Shown piece after piece: positions 41,512-52,218 of a stretch of DNA of 64,000 nt. The notes under the pieces were generated by a model, which saw only the letters and a program-made list of their open reading frames with translations, was not told where the DNA came from and searched no databases. Made by a program: the position numbers and the translations under genes. This DNA is from R-RK-3 sp963842775. GTDB lineage: Bacteria; Pseudomonadota; Alphaproteobacteria; Rhizobiales; Rhodomicrobiaceae. The DNA lies in NCBI GenBank assembly GCA_963842775.1, contig CAWJHQ010000006.1, positions 323,719-387,718 of the forward strand, read 5' to 3'. The number at the start of each line of letters is the position of its first letter. The first letter of the stretch is position 1.

Positions 41512-44500
41512 TCATTGTTGACGCGTCCCTTGCTGCTTAAGCAGGCGGGAGGCTCGGTCAGCCGCCTTTTGCTTCTCGATATACAGAGCCATCGTATCGG
41601 CTTTCCATCCACGCCAGCGATGCGAGAGGACGGTGGGCGCGGCAAGCAGTGTCGGCACCAGCACCAGCGTCAGCAGCGTGGAAAAGGCCAGGCCGAAGAT
41701 CAGCGCGGTGGCGAACTGCACCCACCAGGCCGACGTCACCGAGCCGGTCTCGATGCTGCCCTCGAAAATATTGAAGTTCCATTGGAGCGCCATCGGCACC
41801 AGCCCGACGATGGTCGTAAGCGTGGTGAGCACCGCCGGACGAATGCGCTCGATGCAGGTTCGCATGATGGCGGTGATGGGTTCAGTCCCGTCCTCGCGAT
41901 GATAGTTGAACGTATTGATGAGGATGATGGCGTTGCTCACCACCACACCCGTCAGGGCGAGGATGCCGGTGCCGGTCATGATGACGGAGAAAGTCTGTCC
42001 GGTGAGCAGCATTCCGATCAGCACGCCAATCACCGAGAGCGGCACGGTCAGCAGCGTTATCGCCGTCTGATAGAAGCTGTCGAACTGCGCCACCAGAATG
42101 ACGAAGATGAGGAACAGCGCGGCGAGCATCGCCTGCTTCAGGAAGGTGGAAGCCTCCCTTTCGTCCTCTCCGGAGCCACGAAAGCGGAAGCCGACTTCCG
42201 GCGGCCATTCCTGCGTCCCGAGCCAGCGGCTCAATTCCGCGCGCTTTACGCTGCCACTCACGCCCTCGACGGTATTTGCCGCGAGCGTCATGGTATAGCG
42301 CCGGTTCTTGCGCAGGCGCTCGCCGGTCTGCGCCTGGGGCTGGCGCTCGACGAAATTGCTCATCGGAACCACGCCCGCCGCGGTGCGCACGGTGAGCTGG
42401 TCGAGCTGCCCGACATTGCGCTCGTCGATCGGGAAGCGGGCGCGGATGTCGATCTCGTCCTCGGCATCGGCCGGGCGGAATTTGCCGAGGAGTACGCCGT
42501 CGGTGATCATCTGTATGGCGGCGCCCACCGAGCCGATGTCGGCGCCGAATCGCCCGGCTTCCTCGCGGTCGACGGTGAGCACCCATTCTATGCCGGGAAG
42601 CGGCCGAGTATCTTCGACATCGCGGAGCTGGCGGTCCTCGTCGAGATGCCGCCGGATAACGGCGGCAGCGGCAATGGCGATTTCCCGATTGGCGCTCGCG
42701 ACTTCCAGCCGAAGCGGCTTGCCTACGGGCGGCCCCGTCTCGCGCTTGCGCACCTCGACCTGGATTCCCGGCAGTCCGGCGGTGCGCTGGCGAATATCCT
42801 GGATCAGCTTGCGTCCCTCGGGGCGCTTGCCGTAATCCTCGAATTCGATGGTGATCTGACCGATTTGATCGGACCGCGCATTGCCCGCCCCGCCCCATCC
42901 CGGCTGCCCGGCGGGCGAACCGCTGACCGTCAGCAGCGTGCGCAAGCCGCCGACATGCATGAGTTCCGCTTCGACGCCCTTCACCAGTTCGAGTTCCTCG
43001 CGCGCCGACATATTTCCCCGCCCCGAGATCTGCACGACGGCTTCCTCCGGCTCGGTATCGACGAAGAATTCAGCGCCCTGGCTGAATAGTCTGAAGGCAA
43101 TGAGCACCAGCACCATCAGCCCGGCCGTCAGGCCCAGCACGGTCACCGGCCGGCGGATGGCGCGATGCACCAGAGCTATATACCAGCCCACCAGGCCCGA
43201 CGCGGCCACCTCGCGGCGCGGGGGCGGCTTCGTGCCTGGTTCGGCGACCTGCCTGAGCGGTGCGGGAGCGGGGACGGGCGCGGGCGCGGCGCCTGCCGGA
43301 TGATCGTAGGCTTCCAGGGCCGGCCACGAAACGGACGGTGGGGGGACAGCCTCGAGCGCCAACGCCGCCGCGCCGCGGTGCGTTCGCCGCCCTGCCCCCA
43401 AAGCGCCGATCGCCGGCAGCACGACCAGCGCCGTGAACATCGATGCAGCCAGCACAGAGAGCACCGTGATCGACAGCGGAACTCATGAACTTGCCGGCGA
43501 CGCCAGGCCAGAACAGCATCGGAAGATAGACCACGAAAGCCGTCGCCGTGGATGACGTCACCGGCCAGAACATCTGCGACGCCGCCAGTCGATAGGCCTC
43601 GGCGCGCGAAACGCCACGAGCCATTTCGCGGTCGGCATATTCCACAAGGATGGAGGCGCCACCCACCACGATGCCGACGGTCAGCACCAGGCCGAACATC
43701 ACCATCCGATTCAACGTCACGCCGGTCAGGGCCAGAAAAACAAAGCCGATGAGAAAGGAAAGCGGAATCGAGAGGCCGACCAGGAGCGACGAGCGCATCC
43801 CCAGCGTGAGGACCGTGATCGCCATGACCAGCACCACCGCGCTGACGAGGTTGCCTTCGAGGGAGCCGATGATTTCGCCAACCAGCCGGGACTGATCGAA
43901 CAGAATGTCGGTTTTGATCGGCTCAGGCCATTCGCGCGTGAGCTCCACCACCTCCTGGCGCACGGCTCGATTGGTCGTGACGATATTGGCGCCCGGCCGC
44001 TTGACCACCTGCAGCACGATCGCGGGCCGGCCATTGACGCGGCTGAAGCTGGTTGCATCCTTGAAGGTGCGGCGAAGCTCGGCAACATCGCGCAAAGTGA
44101 CGACGCTCTGCGGTGACGCCTTGATCGGCAGCGACAGAATATCCTTCTCGCTGTCGAACAGGCCGGGCACCTTGACGCTGAAGCGGCCGCTGTCGGTATC
44201 CACATTGCCCGCTGTCACCAGCCGGTTGTTCTGCGCCACGAGAGTGATCAGCTCCGCTTCGCTGATCCCGTAGGATTGCAGCCGCGCCGGATCGATGAGC
44301 ACCTCCAGCACCTCCGGACGGTGCCCCGCGAGATCGGCCCTCAGCACGTTCGGAACGCTCTCGATCCGGTCCTTCAGCCTGCGGGCGTGCCGTTGCAGCG
44401 TCCGCTCGGGCACATTGCCGGACAGCGCCACCGTCATGACGGGCAAGAGGCTGAGATTGGTTTCCTCGATGACGGGCTCGTCCGCGGCGGCGGGCAGCAG

Positions 44501-44854
44501 GGCCTTGGCCCCGGCGATCTTTTCCCGCAGCGCCGCGAAAGCCTCGCCATGATCGGTATGGATGTCGAATTCCACGGTCAGCGAGGCGCGGCCCGGCGAG
44601 GCGATCGCCGTCAATTCCTTCAGCCCCTCCAGTCCGCGCAGCGCGCTTTCGACCGGCTTGACGAGGAGGCGCTCGGCATCCTCGGCGGAAATGCCTTCCT
44701 GAGAGATGGTTATGGCGAAGACCGGCAGGTCGATATCGGGCGAGGATTCCCTTGGAATTGAGAAATAGAAATAGAGACCGGCGAGCGCCATCACCGCCGT
44801 GATGCTCAGCACGGCGCGCGGCCGTCCGATGATGGCGTCGAGCAGCCGGATCAT
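41512..44854 (-). CDS. RND efflux permease (HAE1/AcrB-like), one frameshift
   Basis: About 1,110 residues, the inner-membrane proton-driven pump of a tripartite efflux system. The first half has FYFSIPRESSPDIDLPVFAI, the porter domain and membrane helices; the second has RRPVTVLGLTAGLMVLVLIA and a second porter domain. A Pro/Ala-rich insert (about 43210-43340) lies between the halves. The frame changes near 43478. Helix 4 reads VGIVVGGASILVEYADREM: the Asp pair of the AcrB proton relay appears as Gly-Gly, so activity or sequence accuracy needs checking. It overlaps the adaptor gene by 4 bases. Confidence 0.9.
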
Positions 44855-46137
44855 GGACGCGGCGCGGCGCGCCGGTCAACCAGGCCGACGCGCTGGCCAT
44901 CGGTGACGAAATCCTGCCCCGCAACGATCACCGTAATATCGCGCGGCAGCCCTCCGACCCAGACAGCGCCCCGCTCGTCGGAGAGAACTTTCACCGGCCG
45001 GAATTGCGCCAGATCGCCCCGCTCGATGACGCGCACGCCAAGCTGGCCGGCATCATTGAGCGTCAGCGCCGAGGGCGGCAGCCGATGCGCCGATTTACCC
45101 TTAAGCGGAATGCGCATCGTCGCGGTCACGCCGTCACGCAGGGTGCCGTCCGGATTTGCGACCTCCAGCTCGACACGAAAGGTCCGCGTGCTCTGTTCGG
45201 CGGCGGTGCCCACAAAGCGGATCGCGCCGGATACTTTTTCACCCGTCGCCAATTGTGCCGTACCGTACATCCCCTGCTTGAGCCGCCCGACATCCCGCTC
45301 CGTGACCGCCCCTACGATAAAGATCGGGTCCGGCGCGATCAGCACCGCACAAACGGAACCGACATTCAGCAATTCGCCCGCCTTCGCCGGCTGTTCCTCG
45401 ACAATGCCGGCAAATGGCGCGCTGATTCTCGTGCGGCCGAGTTCAACTTCGGCTTTTTTTACCGCCGCCTCGGCCGCATCGAGCGCGGCTTTGGTTCCGG
45501 CAAGCACCTGCTTCGTCGCAGTGCCAGCTTCCGCAAGCTGGGTCGTGGCGTCGTGATCGAGCCGCGCCCGGGCCAATTGTGCATTTGCCTCGGCCAGCGC
45601 CGCATCGTGTGCGCCGCGCTGCAGCGCACACAAGACATCGCCTCGCGCCACCGGCGTGCCTTTGTTCGCCGGCACGGCTTCGACAACGCCCGCCGTTTCC
45701 GACTTGATCGCGACTCTGGCCCCGGCTTCAGTGCGGCCGCGTACTGTCAGGATCTGATCGTGCCGCACGGCCTGCGAGGCCTGCACGGTGACGGGAAAAG
45801 GCGGCGGCTCGCCGATGGACATCGCGGCGATATTGCCTGCTCCGCCGTTATTTGCCGCGCCCGCGACGTTTGCAGAACCCGAAACGAACACATCGCTGGT
45901 CACGGCCCAAAAGCCGACGGCCATCGCGACGGCGAACAAGACCAGATTCGTCGGGGTCAGATAGCCTTGGTCGGTGCTTGCACCGCCCACTTCCGCAGGG
46001 GCGCGACGACTTGTGACCGGCGGCCCATAACGCTGCTCATATGATTCCGGCTCGTAGTCGTAACGATCGTCGAGAAGCTCGTCCTCGGTCAGCACATAGG
46101 GAGCTGATTCGGCGCGTGACTTTTCGTCAGGGGGCAT
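44851..46137 (-). CDS. RND efflux periplasmic adaptor subunit
   Basis: About 428 residues. A long acidic, Tyr-rich cytoplasmic N-terminus precedes one membrane helix (NLVLFAVAMAVGFWAVTSDVF); then the lipoyl, coiled-coil and beta-barrel order of AcrA-type adaptors: VRGRTEAGARVAIKSETAGV, TRISAPFAGIVEEQPAKAGE, GVTATMRIPLKGKSAHRLPP. It bridges the pump to an outer-membrane channel not encoded here. ATG 46137 is preferred to the adjoining GTG. Confidence 0.92.
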   Translation of the reverse strand: MPPDEKSRAESAPYVLTEDELLDDRYDYEPESYEQRYGPPVTSRRAPAEVGGASTDQGYLTPTNLVLFAVAMAVGFWAVTSDVFVSGSANVAGAANNGGAGNIAAMSIGEPPPFPVTVQASQAVRHDQILTVRGRTEAGARVAIKSETAGVVEAVPANKGTPVARGDVLCALQRGAHDAALAEANAQLARARLDHDATTQLAEAGTATKQVLAGTKAALDAAEAAVKKAEVELGRTRISAPFAGIVEEQPAKAGELLNVGSVCAVLIAPDPIFIVGAVTERDVGRLKQGMYGTAQLATGEKVSGAIRFVGTAAEQSTRTFRVELEVANPDGTLRDGVTATMRIPLKGKSAHRLPPSALTLNDAGQLGVRVIERGDLAQFRPVKVLSDERGAVWVGGLPRDITVIVAGQDFVTDGQRVGLVDRRAAPRP

Positions 46138-46831
46138 CACATGCGAATCCCACGATGTTAAGTTGCGTCAATCCGGGATCATTTTGTCCGTCTTCCCCCG
46201 GCATTAATATGGACGCTTCGTGGCAAAAGCCGGGATGCAATCGGGCAAAGGCCGGACATTTTCTCAAAGGCGTTCGGAAGCGGGGAATAGAAGACGGAAA
46301 GAATTCAGGGCCGCTTGGAAGCTCTCTCTTGCGCGATTTCGCCCAGTGTAATGTCGCGCGGGGTTGTTCCGCATCCCCTGGCGGGGGACCGGATTCTCCA
46401 ATTGGAGCAGTGATAAACCGCACGTGCCGTAGGACAGGATTTGAGGCCACCGTCTCCGGCTTTCCAATGCATGAGCACGCAGCGTCGGCACTCCGCAGAC
46501 CAACCCGTCGGTAGCGGTCACCGGATGTGTTTCAGTCTAGCCAAACCATCCGGCGCGCCACAACGTCAACATGATCCATGATTGAAATGAAACTATTATA
46601 TTTAGACAATATATATTTAATATAACCGAAAAACTTCTAACCTTTAGTTTCGATTGCTTTGTACGCTTTCATGTCAAAAATGCGGCGCGCCTTCGGGCGG
46701 AGCCCGCCCCCTCGCGATTGTTACCCGTAACTCTCCAGGCCGTGCATGATTTGATTGGGGAAAACAGTTGTTCGCAGCGAGGGGACCGACGCGTGAGGTG
46801 CGGAAAACGCGCCGGGCTGGCGTAGAGCCGC
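46138..46831. other. Gene-free stretch with AT-rich segment
   Basis: About 690 bases with no supportable gene. The segment 46560-46680 is strikingly AT-rich for this genome (runs such as TTAGACAATATATATTTAAT), which suits a promoter or a recent junction. Open frames across it have no family resemblance. Confidence 0.4.
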
Positions 46832-47281
46832 TTACTCCGGCCCAGCTTCCAGGTTGACCCAACGCTCGTAGCTCGAAAGAGGAAAGAGCGGCACGCGCCC
46901 GTTCAGCACGTCGGCGACGGGGAGCCATTTGGAGACTTCGTTACTGCCCGGCTCGATATTCGGCAACTCGCTCCGGCGAAGAAAGGCTTCGTCAACGAAG
47001 CGGCCGCGATGGATGAAGACGACTTCGTGTCGCTGCCTGCCCTCATAATAGAAGACGTTCTGAACCACATCCAGAAGCTCAAGCACCTCCACGTCAGCGG
47101 CAAACTCTTCCCGCATCTCGCGCGCCAGCGTCACCTCCGATCGCTCGCCGAATTCGATCTGGCCGCCCGGCAGCCGGAAATGCGGCTTTTCCTTCACGCT
47201 GTCGAAGCTGGGCGTGACGAGCATCCGCCCGTCAGCAAGGAAGAAGCCTCGCGCCTTGAGCTTGATCGCGGGTTTCTTCAT
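46832..47281 (-). CDS. NUDIX hydrolase
   Basis: 149 residues with a Nudix box GQIEFGERSEVTLAREMREE: Gly, Glu and REMREE spaced as in the family, with the late Gly replaced by Ala. Members cleave nucleoside diphosphates linked to another moiety. The N-terminus KARGFFLADGRMLVTPSFDS suggests a nucleotide-sugar or (deoxy)nucleotide substrate class, not determinable here. It lies 91 bases after the transketolase stop on the same strand. Confidence 0.85.
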   Translation of the reverse strand: MKKPAIKLKARGFFLADGRMLVTPSFDSVKEKPHFRLPGGQIEFGERSEVTLAREMREEFAADVEVLELLDVVQNVFYYEGRQRHEVVFIHRGRFVDEAFLRRSELPNIEPGSNEVSKWLPVADVLNGRVPLFPLSSYERWVNLEAGPE

Positions 47282-47371
47282 CAGCGCCCTGCCCGAACCG
47301 AGATCAAGGGCATGATCTCATCGTAAACTCGGCGTTCGTCTCCGTTGCCGCCGCGTCCGGCCTCTTGCGCA

Positions 47372-49382
47372 TCAGGCACCATGGAGCACCGATTTCGCGG
47401 CTCGTGCGACAGCCTCGGCGGTGATGTTGAAGTGCGGGAACAGCTCTTCCGCCGGGCCGGACGCGCCAAATCCTTCCATGCCGACGAACGCGCCGCCGGG
47501 CGCGATCCATTCATCCCAGCCGAAGCGCATGCCCGCCTCGACCGCGACGCGCGGGGCGTCGCCGAGCACCGCGCGCCGATAGTCGTCGGGCTGTTTCCGG
47601 AACAGTTCCCAGCATGGCATCGACACGACCGCCGCGGCGATTCCATCGGCGGCAAGTGCTTTCGCGGCGGCCAGGGCAAGCTGAACTTCCGAGCCCGTCG
47701 CCAGCAAGGTGACGCGGCGCGCACCTTCCGGCTCGCTCACGAGATAGGCGCCCTTCGCCGTGAGATTGGCCGACAGGTCCGCGCGCGGCGGAAGCGCCGG
47801 CAGACCCTGGCGCGACAGGCAGAGCACCGAAGGAGAGTGCACCGCTTCAAGCGCCGCTTCCCAGGCTTCGGCCGCTTCCATGGCGTCGGCGGGGCGGAAG
47901 ACGAGCAGATTCGGAATAGCCCGGAGCGCGGCGAAATGCTCCACCGGCTGGTGCGTCGGGCCGTCTTCGCCGAGGCCAATGGAATCATGCGTCATGACAT
48001 GGATGACGCGGATCCCCATCAGCGCGCCGAGCCGGATCGCGGGGCGGGAATAATCGGCAAAACACAGGAAGGTGCCGCCAAAGGGAATGAATCCGCCATG
48101 CAGCGCGATGCCGTTCATCGCCGCGGCCATTGCGTGCTCGCGCACGCCATAATGGATGTAGGTGCCGGAAAAATCGCCCGGCTTGATCGGCTTAGCCGCC
48201 TTGGTCTTGGTGCCGTTCGAGCCGGTCAAATCCGCCGAACCGCCGATGAGATTGGGCAGCGCCGCCGTCAACGCCTCAAGCACGCCTTGCGACGATTGGC
48301 GGGTCGCCAGCTTCGGCGCGTCCTTGGCGAATTGGGCCTTGATGCGGGCGGTCGCCTCGGCGAGTTGCGGGGCGGTCTCGCCGGACAACATGCGCACCAG
48401 ATCCTCGCGGCGGGGATCATCCTGCATCCGCTGCAGCCAGGACTGCCGCTCGGATTTGCCGTAGGCGCCGGTGGAGCGCCATGCCGCAAGGATCGTCTCC
48501 GGGATTTCGAAGGGCGGGTGGCTCCAGCCGAGCGCCTCGCGAGCCTTGGCGATCTCGTCCTTGCCGAGCGGCGAGCCATGCGCCGAGGCCGTCCCCTGCT
48601 TGTTCGGCGCGCCATAGCCGATCACCGTCTTGCAGGCGATCAGGCTTGGGCGGTCGCTGCGGCGGGCGGCCTCGATTGCGGAGATGATTTGCTCCTCATC
48701 GTGCCCATCGATGCGATGGACGTCCCAGCCGGCGGCGGCGAACCGGGCGGGCTGATCCATCGATGTCGACAGCGAAGTGGCGCCGTCGATGGAAATGGAA
48801 TTGTCGTCGAACAGCACGATCAGCTTCGACAGCCGCAAATGACCGGCAAAGTCGATGGCTTCGTGGCTGATGCCTTCCATGAGGCAGCCGTCGCCCGCGA
48901 TAACATAGGTGTGGTGGTCGACCAGCGCGTCGCCGAAGCGGGCGTTCAGCATCCGCTCGGCGAGCGCCATGCCGACTGCGTTTGCCAGACCCTGGCCGAG
49001 CGGGCCGGTGGTCGTCTCGATGCCCGCCGCATGGCCATATTCCGGATGTCCCGCCGTGCAGGAGCGGAGCTGGCGGAAATTCTTCAGCTCCGCCAAGCGT
49101 CATATCCGGATAGCCGGTGAGGTAGAGCAGCGAGTAGAGCAGCATCGAGCCATGGCCGGCGGACAGCACGAAACGGTCGCGGTCCGGCCAGTCCGGCGCG
49201 GCGGGGTCGAACTTCAGGAAGCGCGTGAACAATACGCTGGCGACATCGGCCATGCCCATCGGCATGCCGGGATGGCCCGAATTCGCCGCTTCGACGGCGT
49301 CCATCGATAGAGCGCGAATGGCGTTGGCGAGGTCGCGCAATGGCACCGCCGCGGAAGGTGTTTTGGTCTGCTGAACGATCAC
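47372..49382 (-). CDS. tkt: Transketolase, one frameshift
   Basis: Thiamine-diphosphate enzyme of the pentose phosphate and Calvin pathways. GTG 49382, with GGAG nine bases upstream, begins VIVQQTKTPS. Motifs: DAVEAANSGHPGMPMGMADV, SAGHGSMLLYSLLYLTGY, the ThDP site GDGCLMEGISHEA, and GEDGPTHQPVEHFAALRAIP in the pyrimidine domain. The frame changes near 49095: removing one T from CTTGGC turns MTLGGA into MTLAELKNFRQL, the normal sequence. Length is about 669 residues. Confidence 0.94.
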
Positions 49383-49688
49383 GGCCGTCTCCGAGTGAAT
49401 GCCGTTTCCTGTTCCCGCGCCGCTCACGGCTTGGTTCGGCAAGCGGGAGAAAACGAGGCCAGACCATGGACCGAACCCGCGCCGGAATCCAGCCTGCAAT
49501 GAATGGGTTGGTCGATTTTTGCAGCGCTGATGGGGAAATTCTACCCGGCGTCACCCGGCCCTTCGAGCCGGGGTCTACGACACCACAACCACACTCTGCG
49601 CTTGCTGAAATGCCAATCGGTCCCGGCGCGGAGGCCGGGACGACGCGGAGAGCAAGCCCGCCAATTCCGAAAGCCGGAGGCGGGCGCG

Positions 49689-50537
49689 TCAATGCCGGAA
49701 GGCGACGACCTTCTGCCGCTGCTCGCCCAGCCCTTCGATGCTCAGCCGCATTTCGTCGCCGGCTTTCAGGAATTGCGGCGGCTTCATGCCGAGGCCGACG
49801 CCGGGCGGCGTTCCGGTGGCGATGACGTCGCCGGGCAGCAGCGTCATGAAACGGCTGATATAGCTGACGATGAACGGCACCTTGAAGATCATCGTCTGGG
49901 TGCTTCCGGATTGGCGGCGCTCGCCGTTCACATCGCAGGACATCGCCAGATTGGAAAGGTTGGGCACTTCGTCCGTGGTCACCAGCCAGGGGCCGATGGG
50001 GCCGAACGTGTCGCAACCCTTGCCCTTGGTCCATTGGCCCTGGCGCTCGATCTGGAATTCGCGCTCGGAGACGTCGTTGACGATGCAGAAGCCGGCGATG
50101 TGGTCCATCGCGGCGCCCTCCTCGACATAGCGTGCCCTTGAGCCGATGACGATGCCGAGTTCGACTTCCCAGTCGGTCTTGACCGAATCTTTCGGCAGCA
50201 TGACGTCGTCATTCGGACCGACGATGCAGCTATTGGCCTTGTGAAACAGGATCGGCTCGGTCGGGATCGGCGATCCGGTCTCCGCCGCGTGGTCGGAATA
50301 GTTGAGGCCGACGGCGACGAACTTGGACACCTGCGTCACGCAAGGCCCGATGCGCGGCTCGCCATAGATGACCGGCAATGTGGCGGGGTCGATCGCGGCG
50401 AGTTTCGCGAGGCTGGCGGGAGCGATCGTCGCGCCATTGATATCGGGCAAAATCGCCGTCAGATCGCGGATCTTGCCATCGGCATCCAGCATTCCGGGCC
50501 GTTCCTGCCCGGCCGGACCAAAGCGCAGCAGCTTCAT
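49689..50537 (-). CDS. Fumarylacetoacetate hydrolase-family protein
   Basis: 282 residues from ATG 50537, which follows GAGGGGAATTCC. FAH-family C-C bond hydrolase or decarboxylase: FVAVGLNYSDHAAETGSPIP, metal-ligand region WEVELGIVIGSRARY (Glu, Glu) and VNDVSEREFQ, then VIATGTPPGVGLGMKPPQFL. It resembles ureidoglycolate lyase/2-hydroxyhepta-diene-dioate isomerase annotations, which are unreliable at this level. It has no linked catabolic genes. Confidence 0.85.
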   Translation of the reverse strand: MKLLRFGPAGQERPGMLDADGKIRDLTAILPDINGATIAPASLAKLAAIDPATLPVIYGEPRIGPCVTQVSKFVAVGLNYSDHAAETGSPIPTEPILFHKANSCIVGPNDDVMLPKDSVKTDWEVELGIVIGSRARYVEEGAAMDHIAGFCIVNDVSEREFQIERQGQWTKGKGCDTFGPIGPWLVTTDEVPNLSNLAMSCDVNGERRQSGSTQTMIFKVPFIVSYISRFMTLLPGDVIATGTPPGVGLGMKPPQFLKAGDEMRLSIEGLGEQRQKVVAFRH

Positions 50538-51093
50538 TTTCGGAATTCCCCTCCCAGGCGCCCGCCCGGCATATTTGCTTGATAGGGCAGGCACGACGCC
50601 CACAGCACTTTATCTATTAAAGGGGGCCAATGCGAAGCTGTCAATCGCCGCCTGACCTGGCATTGGCAAGTGATGTTATTGCTCAGAATGATGGAACAGT
50701 TTGCCTCGCGGCCACTATGCGCGTGGCAACGAGATTCGTGCCCGCTACTAACACTGGTAAGCCGGCAGAGCCAGTTGGCTATTCAGAGAAGGGTAGACCA
50801 ATGTTGTGCTGCGCAAGCACTGTCTTGTAATGGTCCAGGCAGGAGCGAAGCACGTCGTGAAGCTCATTGCCTCATCGAACCCCGGCGAACCACGGCCGAT
50901 CTCTCTGCAAACTAAATTGCTAAGCTCACAAGAGAGAAGAGCGTATCGCCCTGCAATAACACGCCGGGAAAGGCTCGGTTTGGGTGGCGCATCACGGCCG
51001 CGTTTGTTTGATCAGAATAAATCTCAACGGTATCCTTCCGCATCGCCTCAATTCCTCACCAATTCCGGGACGTAATTCAATTTGATAGCTGCT
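50538..51093. other. Gene-free stretch
   Basis: About 555 bases between two minus-strand genes. I see no gene, RNA or repeat here that can be supported. Short plus-strand open frames (for example 50630-50830) have no recognisable family or ribosome-binding site. Confidence 0.4.
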
Positions 51094-51886
51094 CTACTGC
51101 CCGAGCGCCTGCATCGCGGCGTCGTGCAGCGACGGATCGCCAACGGCGAGGATGCGCCCTCCGCTCGCCGGATCGCCGCCGTCCCAGGTGGTGACGACGC
51201 CACCCGCCGCCTCGATGATCGGAACGAGCGGCGCGATGTCGAAGGGCTTCAGGCTTGCCTCGGCGACGATGTCGATCAGGCCCATGGCAAGCAGACAATA
51301 AAGATAGCAGTCGCCGCCGAACCGGGTCATGCGGACATGGCGGGAGAGCGACCGGAAGCGTCCGGCGTCGCCCGTGTTGAAGATCTCCGGCGAGGTTGCG
51401 GTCAGGACGGCTTCGCCAAGCGACGCGCACGCCCTTGTATGGATTGGCCGTTCGCCCTGGCTGCCGCGGAAAAAAGCACCCGCCTTCGACCCCCAGAAGC
51501 GCTCCTTCACATAGGGCTGGTCCATCATTCCGACGACCGGCCGGCCTTCCGCCGCCAGGCCGATCAGCGTGCCCCAGGCCGGGAGGCCGAGGATAAAGGA
51601 GCGGGTGCCGTCGATAGGGTCCGAGAATCCAGCGATAGGGACCGCTCGCCGGCACGTCGCCGAATTCCTCACCGTGGATGCCGTGCTCCGGATATTTGTC
51701 GCGAATCATGCCGCGCATGATCTGCTCGGCCGCGCGGTCCGCTTCGGTGACCGGGTCGAAAGCATGCTCGGCCTTGTTGCTGACCGCGCCGGCTCCCCGG
51801 AAATGGGGAAGAATCACCGAGCCCGCATTGTCGGCAAGCTCATGGGCGAACATCACAAAATCGAGATCGACGTTTTTGTCAGCCAT
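51094..51886 (-). CDS. hisN: Histidinol-phosphatase, inositol monophosphatase family, one frameshift
   Basis: About 263 residues. Metal-binding motifs of the family: DPVTEADRAAEQIMRGMI, HGEEFG, then (after the shift) the motif LDPIDGTRSFILGLPAWG, and later GGDCYLYCLLAMGLIDIVAE and KPFDIAPLVPIIEAAGG. DPIDGTRSF in place of DPLDGTxNF, plus the Gly-rich end, favours HisN over other phosphatases. The frame changes near 51640; deleting one G from CTCGGACCC restores the DPIDGT motif. Confidence 0.88.
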
Positions 51887-52054
51887 CATCTAAAAGCCGC
51901 CGCCTTCTGAATTTTCGTTTCTGCGCAAAAAAGAGGCAAAAGGTGCTCGATTTCTGCTCAGACCTTAGTCCATTGTTGCGTCTGCAGAGGCGCGCTGTTG
52001 CATCTCGGCCACAAAATGCGCGTTTTGCCGCGCCCCGTTCATAGACTATTGCTT

Positions 52055-52087
52055 TTTGTGCGCTGCAATGTCATCTTTTGCAGTGCG
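52055..52087. promoter_or_regulatory. TGC-rich site shared with the phasin promoter
   Basis: TTTGTGCGCTGCAAT at 52055-52069 matches TTTGTGCGATGCAAT upstream of the phasin gene in 14 of 15 bases. CTGCAA here pairs with TTGCAG (52079-52084), so the site is itself an inverted repeat. It overlaps the predicted start of the small RNA. PhaR-type regulators bind TGC-rich palindromes at phasin genes; assignment is inference. Confidence 0.4.
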
Positions 52088-52147
52088 GCATGGTTCGCGA
52101 GAGCGTGCCTTGTCGCAGCCCTCCTTGGGCGTTTCCTCCCTAGACTT

Positions 52148-52180
52148 GGGCCGTTCGAAAGCCTCGAACGGCCCTTTTTT
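52148..52180 (+). terminator. Rho-independent terminator
   Basis: GGGCCGTTCGA (52148-52158) pairs perfectly with TCGAACGGCCC (52164-52174) around a five-base loop and is followed by six T. This is the strongest terminator in the window. It ends transcription on the plus strand, 38 bases before the convergent amidohydrolase stop. Confidence 0.85.
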
Positions 52181-52218
52181 CTTGCCCTTTCGGGAAGTTA
52201 GCGAAACCGCCTAAATGG

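Larger units (their letters stand above)
52055..52180 (+). ncRNA. Candidate small RNA with CCUCC motifs and intrinsic terminator
   Basis: A perfect intrinsic terminator (52148-52180) on the plus strand has no protein gene upstream of it. Upstream lie a promoter-like pair TTGCCG (52025-52030) and TATTGC (52047-52052) with 16-base spacing, giving a start near 52059 and an RNA of about 120 nt. The body carries two CCUCC motifs (52120-52124, 52135-52139), complementary to Shine-Dalgarno sequences, as in several alphaproteobacterial regulatory RNAs. A short open frame (51998-52201) crosses the terminator and is unlikely to be real. No Rfam family is recognised. Confidence 0.5.

Noticed and set aside
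46041..46514. 157-codon plus-strand open frame upstream of the NUDIX gene
   Set aside because: It begins inside the RND adaptor gene on the other strand, has no ribosome-binding site and no domain.
47345..49120. 591-codon plus-strand open frame opposite transketolase
   Set aside because: Shadow of tkt; high-GC third-position bias keeps the antisense frame open.
51998..52201. 67-codon open frame over the candidate small RNA
   Set aside because: It runs through a perfect intrinsic terminator and has no ribosome-binding site.
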